Positions 8,701-20,591 of a stretch of 64,000 nucleotides of DNA are shown here, piece by piece. The stretch covers positions 726,765-790,764 of the forward strand of contig BCHU01000006.1 in the NCBI GenBank assembly GCA_001599715.1, in the 5' to 3' direction. The notes beneath the pieces were generated by a model. It was not told where the DNA came from, ran no database searches, and saw only the letters and a program-made list of their open reading frames with translations. Origin of the DNA: Phaeotremella fagi. Taxonomy: Eukaryota; Basidiomycota; Tremellomycetes; Tremellales; Phaeotremellaceae. Position 1 is the stretch's first letter. Every line of letters begins with the position of its first letter. The translations under genes and the position numbers were made by a program.

Positions 8701-10568
8701 CTATTCCTGACCATAAAAGTGATTGATGAAAGGTTTCAATCTCAACAACAAAATATTGAAAACAGGAGAAGTGGTATTCTGAAAAACAAAAATCAATCAA
8801 CAATCTCCATCCAAAAAAAAAAGAACTCACGACTCTACTCTCCTTCCCACCTATCAAAATCTCACCCTTCTCATCAATCTTCCACCCCAAAATCTGTGAC
8901 CAAACTAGTTGTCTAGCCTCCTGTCTCTCTTCTTCAGAACTCCAACCTCCGGTAGGGGTAACAGGGACGACGGCGGGTAGACCTTTTGATTTATCGAATT
9001 TTTTCATGTTTTCAAGGACGTTTTTCGGAGGGGTGACGACGTGATGTTGCGCTGAGGAGAGACCTGATAGATTGTTACATGTGTGATAGAGATCTGGTCG
9101 TCTATTTGGAAGGGAGATTAATTTGGATAAGGTGTGTTTTAGAGAAGGACTTACTTTCCGGGTTTGTCTCTTAGACCACCGCTTCCACCTGCTTCTTTTT
9201 GGGCTGCGATCAAAACGTATTCCTGGAGGGCGACTACAAGTTGTTAGCTCCTCTATCACCAAAAATCGAAAGAATGCCAAAACTGACCTCGATTGAACAA
9301 CGGCGGTGAAGCTAGTAACGGAATCAGCTAACATCCACCAAAATCCCAATTTCAACCTACCAGCGACATCCTCCCAATCACCCTCATCCTCTTCACTCCC
9401 GGCAACAATCATCTCCTCTCTATCCCTCCTAATCAATTCCTCCAAAACCGAAAACCCACCACCAACCCACCAACCATAACACCCATCGACCAATTTATTA
9501 GTCCTACCCCTAAACCCACCAATCTCACCAGCTTCACCCTGCTGTAAAATGGACCAACGTAAACATGCCTGTGTATCAATCCCTTTAGGGAAATCTGGAC
9601 CTAAAGAAGATTTGTTGGGGAGGTTACGAAGGAGTTGTAAAAGATAATACGAGTTTAGGGCGCAGGAGGTATAGCCGCCGTGAGCTTCTGCTTGGGCTGT
9701 TCGGAGGGTTGGGTTGGAGGGAGGTCCGAAGGAAAGGGAGGCACAGGAGAATCCTCCTTCGTAAGTTTGACAGGCTGAGACGAATTTATCAACGTTGTAA
9801 AGTAATTCTGGAGTTAAGAGATCGAGTAAACAAGCGACAACGAGCAGACAGTAGGTTCCTCTACAAAACGAGTCATTAGTATTTTATATGTGATAAGTCA
9901 AATGAACCTACCTAACATCAACTTCGCCGCCTTTACAAACGACAAACCCCCCATCAGGGTTCTTACAACTCATAAAGAACTCATAACATTTCTGTCTACC
10001 TTGAACCAAACTATCCCACCCACCCCCAGATGATTTATTACCAACGATAGCAAGTGAGGAAACAGCAGCATAAGTGGGTAACAAATGTGGTAACTGAGAA
10101 TTAGCCGGACCACCTCCAAAACCACCTAAAGGTGATTGGAAATGAAGTAAAGTTGAGATAGCACTGATCGTCTATCAGTCAACGAGAACAACCATTAAGA
10201 CGAGGGTTAGGGGGGACATACCGATTTTTAGTTTCTTGATCCAAAGCAACACCCAATAAATCCAATGAATGGACGCTCCAAAACATCAACCAAGGTCTAC
10301 TAGCGTCCAAACTAACATATCCAGCTGGAAGTTTGAAGAACGTCGACGCGATGAAACTTGAATGTTCAGTTTTACGTAGGACAGTTGACGCTATAGCGTT
10401 CTCTGTTTCGGTTTGTTGGTCGTTGGAAGGGGGTGCGGTGAGTTGTAAGATCTGTTGGAGGATTTGTTCAGTTTCTTGTTGTTCGGTTATTGTGGATGTT
10501 GGGATGGTGTTGGTTGGTTGGTGTTGATGGGGGAGGGTGAAGATTGATGGTGTTAGTGTTGAGATCAT
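8701..10568 (-). CDS. RAM1: Protein farnesyltransferase beta subunit
   Basis: Seven exons: 10568-10222, 10163-9912, 9860-9361, 9311-9288, 9233-9155, 9101-8831, 8778-8701; 516 residues. It is the zinc-binding catalytic subunit that, with the alpha subunit, farnesylates CaaX proteins such as Ras in the cytosol. Recognisable blocks are GYVSLDASRPW, LGGFGGGP, DGGFVVCKGGEVDVR, YEGGFSCA, NKLVDGCYGWW, ALQEYVLIAAQ and PDLYHTCNNLSGLS. The zinc ligands Asp and Cys lie in LVDGC (about residues 324 and 326) and His in LYHTC (about 407). Exon 4 is only 24 nt. Splicing the last intron gives SPVFNILLLRLKPFI and a stop at 8701, the usual end of the family; the unspliced reading runs on without similarity. 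Short N-terminal Pro/Thr/Gln-rich extension. Confidence 0.95.
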
Positions 10569-10895
10569 GATGTGATCTTTAGTTTTCTGAATGGATAGAT
10601 GAGAGTAGAGAGTAAAGATCCAAGTAGAAGTAAAAGTATAGATATATTACTGAATCCATCGAATTTGTTCTGATTTCTTATTGTTCTCTGTTTTTGGTTC
10701 ACCTCCACTTTTACGAGAGAAACAGAATAGAATGCTATTCCTGCATCCTCAATTCGTCGTAAGCATATGCATAAGACATCATCATAACTCATACAACACA
10801 TCGTTACGTTAAACACCACACAATGTAAGTATCGTCTACTCTACTAATCACCCAACGTCCAGCGTACCATAATCACCAACCATACAACCAACATT

Positions 10896-12729
10896 CTAAC
10901 CTAACATGTTCAAAGCCGCCTTCAACTCTTTCCTAGCAGTCTCCACATCATCAAATTCCAATGCACTAATGGCCCATCTAGCATGTTTCTGAGTTTGTTC
11001 AATTTGTTTCCTAGTGGGTATCGAGGATACCATCGTAGGTGGAGGAGGCGGTGGGACTGTACTGATACCCGTGGTCAAACCTAAACCGTTACTTTGGATG
11101 GTAGGTTGTTTGTACGAAACTGTCGAATTAGGTGGCGGAGGTGGTAACGAAGTATTTGGTTTTGTGTTTGGTGATCCTTTTGAATTACTTGAAGCCGCTG
11201 CAGTCACCGTCGTTGGTGGTGAACTTGATTTTGACGAAGCACTATCACCTCTCGGTCTACCATACGGTGGTGCTGAAGGTTTGGGTATGGTCGAATCAGA
11301 TAAAACACTTGGCGGTGGTGCTCTCGGTGAATCAAAAGTTTGGATAGTAGCGAATGTAGAAGCAGGTGACAAGGGCGCACCATCTGGACCCATGAACCTA
11401 ACGTTTTTACCTCCTTCATCACTAGGTTTGAGTTTGGGTGAAGACGAAATCGCTGGTTTAGGTAGAGGTGGTGGTACCGATGCTGGGTCAGATGAGGATG
11501 ACGAATCAAAATTGAATCTCGTCTCGACATCATCAGCTAAACCAGGTGTGGCGACTGTACTCCAAACTCCAGAACCTTGACTTTGAGTTCTGGCAGGTGT
11601 ACGAAGTTCATCACGAGATGTATCGATACTTGGTAACCTAGGTCGAGGTGAGTGGATAGGCGATGGTTTGGGTGAGACGACCGGTGGCAATTGTCGTGGA
11701 GAACTTGGGTTAGAGTTTTGCGAAGGGATAGTTGGTCTAGTAATGGAGGAGAAAGAACCTCTACCAGATGGAACGGTTGGAAGTTGCGGTTGGCCAGTAG
11801 AAGGTGATCCAGTTGGCAAGACGGGAAATGGGGAGACTTCTTCCTCAGGTAGAGCTGAATGATTTTAGCGGTACTCCAAGATATCATGTTTGAGACTCAC
11901 GAGGACCTGGAATTGGTGTTCTACCCTCTCTCATCGCTTTAGCCAGATCAGCAGCCTTCCAACGAGCGTATTGTAATTTTTGTTCCATCTAGAAATAGAT
12001 GGTTAGTCAAATGAGCTCAGCCGATGACAAGAGAACCAACCTCATCCGTCATCCCAGTCTCGAAGCAACGTAAGACCTCAATAAACTGTCCAGCAACAAC
12101 GAATTTACGTATAGTAGCTCTAATACCAATCAGCCCAAAATCTCTGTACCTCATTGTCCGGTAACTCACTTTCCAGTATTTCCAGCTCTATCATCGTTAT
12201 CGGCTGACATGAAAACTTTGAGAGCGAAATTCTCGATATAAGCACTACCAGCAGCTTCGCTTGTGACAGCTTCATTAGCTCCAAGGATAGCTTTCATTTG
12301 TTCCAAACAGTCAAGAAGGGTCATGAGGAACATTGTCCCTTCTTTAGTCCTGTTGGAAACGTTGATAGCAGTTTGAGCAGCTGAGAAACAACCTGTCGGA
12401 AATGTCAGCTGAAATCTATTACCATGATACCCAAGCTTACACCAATATGATACCACTGGTTCAGCTTTTTTCAATTCTCTAGCACGTTTCAAGATCTGTT
12501 CACAAGCTTTGAGTCCCTCTGGAACGGATTCTGAAGGAATGTTGACGTTATCCATTTTGACGGCTATGGCTGAGTTTGCTGGTGAATTCTTTTTGAGGGA
12601 TTTATTGGGTTTGTTAAAGGGGATAGATGGAATGGGACCGGTGGCAACTGATGTTGGAAGTAGATTGGGTGAGATGGGTGGCGTAGGTGGGAACTGTTGT
12701 TTGGTGTTGTGTAAAGGAATGGATTTCAT
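10896..12729 (-). CDS. VTA1: Vta1/LIP5-like Vps4 cofactor
   Basis: Five exons: 12729-12441, 12392-12170, 12119-12041, 11988-11901, 11854-10896; 545 residues. Vta1 activates the ATPase Vps4 in disassembly of ESCRT-III at endosomes. The N-terminal tandem-MIT region reads GLKACEQILKRARELKKAEP then VVSYWC, FSAAQTAINVSNRTKEGTMF and YIENFALKVF. A long Pro/Ser-rich linker (about 300 residues, with PPPPP runs) follows. The C-terminal Vta1 domain ends QKHARWAISALEFDDVETAR then KELKAALNMLG. The in-frame ATG at 12555 (MDNVNIPSESVPE) matches the usual family N-terminus better and would give 487 residues; the first ATG is used here. VPS60, a known partner of Vta1, lies about 15 kb away. Confidence 0.92.
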
Positions 12730-13584
12730 GACAGCGTAGGGTTAGGTGTAGGATGATTCGATAAAGTTGAGTGAAGAAAGAAGATTTTATTAAACAAGAT
12801 ATCAGTGACGAACAATTTATAACAAACAGAGATCAGATTTGGGGTGTTGGATTGATCAGAAAATGGGTTGATCAAAAGGAATGATCCCCTTTACGGGAAG
12901 GAGTGTGAATTGATGATGAGAAGTTTTTGTTTAATTGATCTCAAGAGGCGATGTAACTTGAAAGAATTCACTCATAGAAATAGAAATCCCTCATTGAACT
13001 CTAACTCACGATTTAAATAACTCCTCCTCTTTGATACACTGGTATCTCCTTGGTGACCGGGGCTAGGTAACGATGTAACGAATGGGAGATGACCAATACT
13101 AGTTGAAATGAGGGTGATGGGCTTGTGCTGTGGAGCTGTTTATGTCTTAATTTGTGTTGATAGGTAGTTGTTTGTATGTTTGATGTTGGATTCAACTAGA
13201 TCTATAATGATGATGATGATGAGAAGGAGGAGGAGGTTTAGAATGTTCGAAAGGAAGGGTAGGGAAGGTTGTTGTAACAGACGGTGTTATACGGTGTTGT
13301 TCGGATATACTGCACTGAAATTCTAGTGGATACTATAAGTGTCGTTGTCGTGATCAATGATGTCTCTGTCGCTATCGTTGATATAGTCGTCGTCGTCGTT
13401 GATGATAATGAGATGGAGATAAAGAAAGTGATGAGATGAATGGTAGATTTGCTTACGTCATCATTAATATTCTTCATTCGCGACTGCTTTCTTATTCCCT
13501 TTGGTCGTTGCTATTTACTTCTTTTTCTATTCATACACTCTTCAATCCAATAGTTAGATATCTCGTTTACAGTCAACTATTAAC
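12730..13584. other. Divergent intergenic region
   Basis: About 0.85 kb between divergent genes. No supported gene: minus-strand frames of 60-79 codons are low-complexity Thr/Ser translations of GTT/GAT repeats near 13205 and 13385. It probably contains both promoters. Confidence 0.5.
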
Positions 13585-15516
13585 ATGTTAATCAGCTTCC
13601 CTGCTGTACCTAGCACGAATGAATGTACAGACATGATTCTGTATGACCCTCTTATAATATCTTCATTGTCAAAATTGCCACCCTTTGAGACTGGGTTGAA
13701 TGATTCACCATCCTCACCTGTAAGTGCTATACCTTCGAACCCCTCTGTACTTAGAACTGACGCTCTAGCTAGGACTCACATCACAACTCTTCTCCTGCTG
13801 ACGTTGAAATCACTCACATTCCTCAATACATCATCAACCCCTACTACCTGAAACACCTAATTAAACCCATCAATTCTCCATCGATTCCTGCTTGGATCTG
13901 TTGGTCAAAAAACAACCTTCCGTCTGAAGATCAAACAGCCCCTCCAACAGATGAAGTAGAGATTCTGTCAGCAGAATCGGTCCCTCAACATACGCCAAAA
14001 CCTAAAACTAAAAGACCACTCACCGTACAAGATCCTAACGAAAGTTCAAAAAGAATTCGACTCTTAGAAGTCGATCAAACCACTGACAACCTATCCCCAA
14101 GTATCGATCAATCCGATCAACCAGAAAACGAACAATTGAACTACGCAAGAAAACATCAATGGCATGTCGGAAAGATACCAGGTCATCAAGGTGCCCATGT
14201 TCAAGGATCCAAAAGGGATCTCTGTCCCTCCTCTCCAAGTCCACAACCTAGAAAAAGGGCTCACATCGAGGTAAGTCATGAAATTCTGACTAGTACTAAC
14301 GGCTCCAAGACCATACCTGATAGTGCTGCTGAAGTTCTCAAGAAACCTTATCGACCTCCTAGAGCTATGGTCGTTCTACCAAGAGTCAGACCAACATCAT
14401 CACCTCCATTCCCACCATCTTCACCACCAGATGAACACGATGATGAAACAATCTATATTCCAGACACTCCACGTAGATTATCCCCGATGTCATCACCTGT
14501 CCGACCAAGATTTTATCGTCGTCAACAACCATTATTGTTCCGTGCACCGATATCCACAGAGTCAAGTTCATCGCTACCTCAAACCCCAGAAACTTTACCA
14601 ATCCCAAGCACCCTCTGCCAATCGCCTCAATCGACCAGAAGAAGTACCTCAAGATCAAGTCGTTCATTCCCATCAGCCACAAAAGCAGCAATGCGACCGT
14701 TCGTTTCGCCTTTCCCAAGATCATCCGCACCCTCACCATCATTCTCATCAAGATCCAACCAAGACCCAACTGACGATTGCAACATCATCAAAAAATTATC
14801 AGAAGAACTAAGATTTCTCAAACAAGCTTATAACCACATTAACGATCCAGAAGAGGATGAAAGGACTATCCAATTGATTCAAACTTGGAGAGAAGCTGGA
14901 CGTCAGATTGTTGAGAAACTATTCGATCTGATTCCAAACAATCCGGAAAACACCAATCCAACTCAAGATGGATACAGTAACATTCAATATCCAACCACGA
15001 CATCTTCATATTTCACTGATCAAAATTCGACCAATGAAGATTTATCAACTGAATTGAAAATGGTTTTAGCCAAGGCTAGGAGAAATGAGAATTACGATGC
15101 GGTCGATAACGAGGGAAACTTGTTACTTCCCGAACCTGGTTTTGACGATCTACAAAAGATCATTGATAGTGAATTGAAATCAACTGGTGGGAATGGGATT
15201 TACAAATCAGATACGTGAGTTAGGATTTCCACTGGCAAGACAGTATCTAACTGACAAAACACGCAGGTCACGTCAAGCGTATCACGATAACCAGGAAGAT
15301 TACATTACAGAAGATCGACCTGAGTAAGTGAAATCCTAACCATCGATTCATGAGTCTAACAAACGGATTACCCCACAACACAGAGTTAGAACCAATCAAT
15401 CGAACAGATGGGATTACGCCTCTTTAATGTTGAGATTCAGTGTTGACCCAACTCTATTCGGTTGGAATGAAGAGGATGAATATTGGGGTGAATTCGATAA
15501 GATCATGGAGATTTAG
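13585..15516 (+). CDS. SFR1: SFR1/Mei5-like recombination mediator
   Basis: Exons 13585-13719, 13773-14270, 14310-15214, 15267-15323, 15384-15516. The 39-nt intron 14271-14309 is a multiple of three and carries TACTAAC before its CAAG end, so retention would also keep frame. About 575 residues. The N-terminal two thirds are disordered and Pro/Ser-rich. The C-terminal part has SEELRFLKQAYNHI then IQLIQTWREAGRQIVEKLF, the coiled-coil and KWR-like block of Sfr1/Mei5, and ends MLRFSVDPTLFGWNEEDEYW, resembling the family tail. Sfr1 with Swi5 stimulates Rad51/Dmc1 strand exchange in the nucleus. The match is by motif only, so the family call is moderate. A segment YARKHQWHVGKIPGHQGAH is of unknown role. 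Confidence 0.68.
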
Positions 15517-16027
15517 GTTGGGTTAGGACATTTAATCATGTCCTCGCTGCTCGAATTCGAATGAATCGAGTTTAGATCGATCATGATCGGTTGTGTTCAC
15601 CCTTTTTCATCTCTTAGGACATTCATTTCATTCATAATTCTCAACTTCTGTTTTATAGATCATTAAAAAATCATTTTCAATTTCAATATGTCGTTCCCAT
15701 TCCAAAACCTCAAAAAAAAGAAAAGGTAGAAAAGCGGATAACTCTCCAAACGTCGATCAATATTATCCATCAATCCCATTTCCTTATACATATTTCTGCT
15801 TATCAGTTCTAGACATGTAACGAATTTCCATTTCTGATCAAGTCTCCAGGCTCTATGGTATAATTTCGAAATTTCAATGCAATCCTACGCCCGAAAAACA
15901 CTAGACCACCGTCAGATGAAATGAACGATATGCATGCATCGCCGACCAAAACCAAAAAGGTGAATTATGCACAAAAAAAAATCAATTCAGTGAATACCAA
16001 AAAACCCCTAACCCCCCATTCAAATAT
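15517..16027. other. Convergent 3' regions
   Basis: No gene seen. Sequence between two convergent stop codons, AT-rich with A tracts (about 15713 and 15971), consistent with 3' UTRs. Confidence 0.5.
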
Positions 16028-19000
16028 CTACTGCTTCTTCTTTCCTTTAGCTTTAACGATTTTGAACCCAACATCATTCTTCTGAGGTACAGGAACAGTC
16101 TTGACAACATCCGCCAAACTAGTGATACCGTTCGAAGACGATTTGAAAACACCCCCTGAACCGTTATTCCCAAATATCTTACTTGCCCCACTGGCACTGG
16201 TAGCACCTGTACCAGTACTAGCAGCACGAGCCAAAGCGTCAGCCCGTCTTTTATCATAGAATTCTTGAGCGAACCGTCTCCCGTCTAACGTTGATGAATT
16301 CTCGTAAACGCTTTCCGAGATTATCTGGAGTGTTTCCGTCTTTTGCGAGGCTGGTGGGTTTATAGGGAAGGTTAAGAGCATTTGAATGAATTCGTCCACT
16401 GTAATTTGGATTAGTTGTGTGCATCATAATGGATCAAAAGACCTTGACTCACTGTTGACACCTGTTAACCCTGTTAACGCTTGTTTTGTCCATTTAATGA
16501 ATTCAATAGAGGGGGCTGAATTGTCATCGAAAGTTTTACTGGGTTTAACGACTGGTGAAGCAACGGCTGGGATGACAGGTCTGGCAGCCGGAACGACGGG
16601 TTTGGGTGCAGGTGTGGTACGAGGTAAAGCAGTTGGTGTACTTGTCTTACCACCTGCACCAACTGTACTCCATCCAGCAACTGGTGGTGTTACAGTCTAA
16701 ATTCAATATCAGCGAGACAATCCTTAATCAACACACGTTCACTTACCGCTGCCAAATCCGCATAACCTCTCTTCGGGATCGAAATACCAGCAGCAACCTG
16801 TTGAGCTCGAACCGCAGCCGCCGCCTTATTCTTTCTCTTCTCCTCTTCCTCTTGAATCTGTTTCAACGTCTTCTTCGTAGTTGGTGTATCACCGCCTGCT
16901 CCCCAAACTGGAGCAGAAGGTGTTGAAGGGGTTGGGGAAGAGAAGGCTGCAGCTGCAGAAGTGTTGTTAGAGAGTTTAGTTCCAGACGATGGTAAACCCC
17001 AAGCCATCGATGAAGGGAATTCATCAGATGAGACCAAAGGTGCGGGTGAAGCTGCGGCAGCTCTAGCTTCTTGTTGTGCGATTTTTCTAGCTTCTGCTTG
17101 TTTAGCCTCCAACTCTTGGATCTCACGTAGAGACGGTCCGGAAGGTGTTGAACGACTTTTGTCCTCCTCCTTAGCCCATGGTGCAGCTTTGATTGGCGTA
17201 GATACTTTTTCTGGAGTTGGTGGAATAGATGCTGTGGTTTCGACGGTAGCACTCTTGGCAGGTTTTGGTGGAAGGGCATGAACAGTGGGAACTTTGATGG
17301 CAATTGAAGGTTCGGTAGGTACTGAAGAGGTGATTGGTGGAAGGATAGATGATTTTCTACTGGGAGGTTGAGACGAGGTAGGAGTTTTAGTGGTCTTCTG
17401 ACCCCAAACGGAAGGTGGTGGAACACTGGCTTGAGGAACAGGTTCCTCGACGATTTCAGCAACTGGTTCAGGTTCTACAGGTTGAATGGAGTCCTCCCCA
17501 GGTTGACTTTCGACCTCTGGTTTTGTAGCCGGAACCTCAACCTCGGCTTCAGCTTCCGGTTCAGCCTCTGCACCTTGGGGGAAATACGAAGGTTCATCCA
17601 CTTTTTGTTCGGGTTCAACTGGCATCTCCTGTGGTGGTTGGACAGAACTCGACCAAACTTGTTGAACAGGTTGTTGGAGTACTGGTGGTTGTTGTTGATA
17701 GACTGGAGGTTGTTGAGGTATAGCCCAAGGTGAAGGAGGAACTGCACCAACACCAACAGAAGGTGAGAAGAAATCATTGGCCGGTCGTAAAACTGGTCCA
17801 CCGATTACAGGAGAGTAAACAGCAGGTTGTTGGAATTGGACAGGAGCTGAACCGATTGGTGAAGGGACGCCAAATCCGTTATGCATTCTACCGATATCTT
17901 GTGGGTTAGGGATACCATTCCATGCTTGACCTGGTGATGGTAAATAACCTGGACCAGCTGGTGCAGGTAAACCATTTCCATATGGACTAGGAGCGAAATG
18001 GTTAGGTGAATAAGGAGCGTTACCGCCGTTTAAGAATTGTTGATTGAAGGATCGATCATGTTGAGGAAGAGGTTGAGCGATTGCAAGGTTTCGGAAAGAT
18101 TCGTTGACATTGTTTTGAGTGGGTAAAGGTAATCCTTGAAGAGCAGCCAAGGGGATAGGTAGATTTGGAGGTAAGCGAGGTCTGACTGACGAAAGGAATG
18201 GTTGGACAGCATTCCCTGTTGCCGTTTTGAGTTCTGCAAGAGTGTGGAAAGTGGTCTCGTGTTGACGACGCACGGGAAGATCGTCGGTGAAGTATGAATG
18301 AGAGTACCAATCATGCATTTGGCTTGCAGCAAAGGGACCTAGAGATAGGTTAGTAACAGCTCAAAGTGCAGACATAACACCTACCCTGTTCCAGTCCTCC
18401 TGGATCACGGTATAGCCATTGAATTGAACCCAAATCTTCCTTCTCCACAGGTGTACTTTCGGTAGTAACAGGTGCAGGAGTTGGGGGAGCTTCAGTTGGA
18501 ACATCGACCACGTTTAAATCACGCTCGGGGATAGGTGTCGCAGATGCAGTCGCCATGGTAGAATTCGAAGCAATCTCGTTGTTAGAGATTGGGATATCCA
18601 AAACCCTCGTGGACTCCTTTCCAACATCGGTACCAGCGGCAGTTCTCCATTTTCGCTGACCGGTACCCCAACCAGGCCCGCCACCATTTCCAAATACCAC
18701 CGAATCCTCTTTCTCCTTGACGATAGGTTGATCTTTGACTGCTTCAGGTTTTTCTCTCCATCGGGAACTTATAGCCCCAGAATCGAGGTTTGCAGTAGCA
18801 GTCGATGGCGAGGTTGGACTATCGGGAACAGAGTTGGATGGTTGAGCTGCGGTTGATTGAGAGCCGCTAAATCCAAGAACACCTTCGAAGGTCCCTGAAG
18901 CAGATCTAGTGGGTTGACGCCAGGTTGAAGCAGCAGATGGACGAGCGGGATCTGGAGAAAGTTAGAGAGTCAATTTGAATCAGACTCACCAATGATTTCC

Positions 19001-19847
19001 GAACTCTCAGTTCTTCTCCCAATCCGTTTCCCTGTACCAACACCACCAAAACCTCCACCTAATGATCCTGGCATTTTCCCATCAGCACCCGTAGCACTAC
19101 CGATTCCACCTAAACTCTTTCCACCAACTGCACTTCCCCCAAACGCTCCACCTTCTCCTCTACCAAATCCACCAAAAGCCCCACCTCGGCCATTAGCTTG
19201 TCCGATTGAGTCTTTAGAAGGTGGAGCGATAGTACGTCGTGAAGGAACGGCAGTGGTGGAATGGTTATCAGTTCCGGTATTAGAGTTATGACCTGTTTGA
19301 CGACGATTGGGAGCAGGAGGGTGAATAGAAGTGGCAAATAGCTAAACATTGTAAGTCATGGTTCATGAAACAGACCCACCTTTTTCTCAATCTCAGTCAT
19401 GTCTCGTAACCCAACTGGACGACCAACACCTTTACTGACCAAAACAGTATCGCCTTCCGAGATCTGAGCCAACTCTATCGGTCTTTCTTTAACTTTGTCT
19501 TCGTCATACAAAGCTAAAATTTGTTCACGACTGTATCTGAACGGATAAGGATTGACGTTCCCATTTCCGTTAGCCGAATCCGAAGGATATGGGAAGTAAG
19601 AAGTGTCGTTTCCTGATCCAGGCGACAGAGGTGTATGGGTGACACGAGAATACGAGAGTGGTGGGTTACCGATGGTAGTTGATGTATTTGGAGACGCTGA
19701 ACGTTGGCTTTGAGCTAAAGCTGGAAACGGGACGTTGGGTGTTGGAATCAACTTCGAGGTAGCTGGTGGAGTATCAGAGGTTGGTGTGACGACTGTTCCG
19801 GAAGGTTTGATAGGTTTAACCCATTGAGGAGCGAAATGCATGGACAT
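16028..19847 (-). CDS. GYF-domain protein, GIGYF/Smy2-like
   Basis: Six exons: 19847-19380, 19341-18990, 18951-18385, 18338-16747, 16696-16453, 16398-16028; 1197 residues. These proteins bind Pro-rich partners and repress translation or promote mRNA decay. The start MSMHFAPQWVKP matches the family opening. At about residues 105-118, FRYSREQILALYDE fits the YxYx4LPhi-type cap-protein (4EHP/eIF4E) binding motif. The GYF domain spans an intron: SIQWLYRDPGGLEQG then PFAASQMHDWYSHSYFTDDL then PVRR (about 450-490). A long Pro/Gln/Glu-rich disordered region follows, with a Lys/Glu coiled coil (IQEEEEKRKNKAAAAVRAQQ). The C-terminus IEFIKWTKQAL, DEFIQMLLTFP is the conserved end of fungal members. Very confident on family; partners inferred. 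Confidence 0.93.
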
Positions 19848-20591
19848 CTGTAGATTTGAGAAGGTAGCAGGGTTAGCAGCTGTGATTGAAAGGAAGATTG
19901 GAAAGAAGTAATAAGTTCGTCTAGAGTCTGGGTTCTAAACGAGGATGGAGACGAGGAGATCTGGTAGATGGATTGTGTATATTGAATCACCCTCTTGTAG
20001 GAGTGAGAAGACCACCCATCATCCTCCATTGAAGCGACAGAGTCAAGTTGAAAGACGTACCTTTTATAAGTGATTTTAGTATGAAAAGAAAGCTTGAAAT
20101 CTGAGGGGGTTGGATTGAATTGATCTGTTTGATGAATCAAGTGATGCTATGCTAGAATGCTGCTGAATAAGATTGGATTGCTGAGAAGAATGATTAGAAT
20201 TAATTGATTGATTGACTGATGGACAAAAAGTTAACATTATCATTCTATGGTCGGAGTTAGCGGCGTTATCATCCCCTCGCGTGATGTGGCATGAAGCCGT
20301 CGATCCAAGTTTCAGATGCATGTTGTTTTTCGTCTGCCGGTTTTTGAAAATTCAACATTTTACGATTTCTTACAAGTCATCATTTCAAGGCAAACACTGG
20401 AGTATACGTTCGAGCTTGTGTTAGGATCTGAATCACAAACGGACTCAGAAGATCTACCTTTCAAAACCACCTCTTTCGAAGTTCGACTCTGACCTACGAT
20501 CGCTCTTTTGTTCTTGAACTTGACTCAAAGTCTCCATTCAACCGCCTGGCTCTGAATCCAAGCACTAAATGAGCTCCGAGTCAGCCAGGAA
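19848..20591. other. Divergent intergenic region
   Basis: About 0.74 kb between divergent starts. No supported gene. Pyrimidine-rich and AT-rich segments likely represent leaders and promoters of both neighbours. Confidence 0.5.

Noticed and set aside
10565..10819. 84-codon minus-strand frame upstream of RAM1
   Set aside because: No similarity or splice link to RAM1, whose start at 10568 fits; likely leader sequence.
11014..11580. 188-codon plus-strand Gly-rich frame opposite VTA1
   Set aside because: Antisense shadow of the Pro-rich linker of VTA1.
13205..13400. GAT/GTC trinucleotide runs considered as a coding repeat
   Set aside because: No open frame with gene features; simple-sequence DNA in a promoter region.
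14323..14811. 162-codon frame inside the SFR1-like gene
   Set aside because: His/Gln-rich shadow of the Ser/Pro-rich coding frame, no independent evidence.
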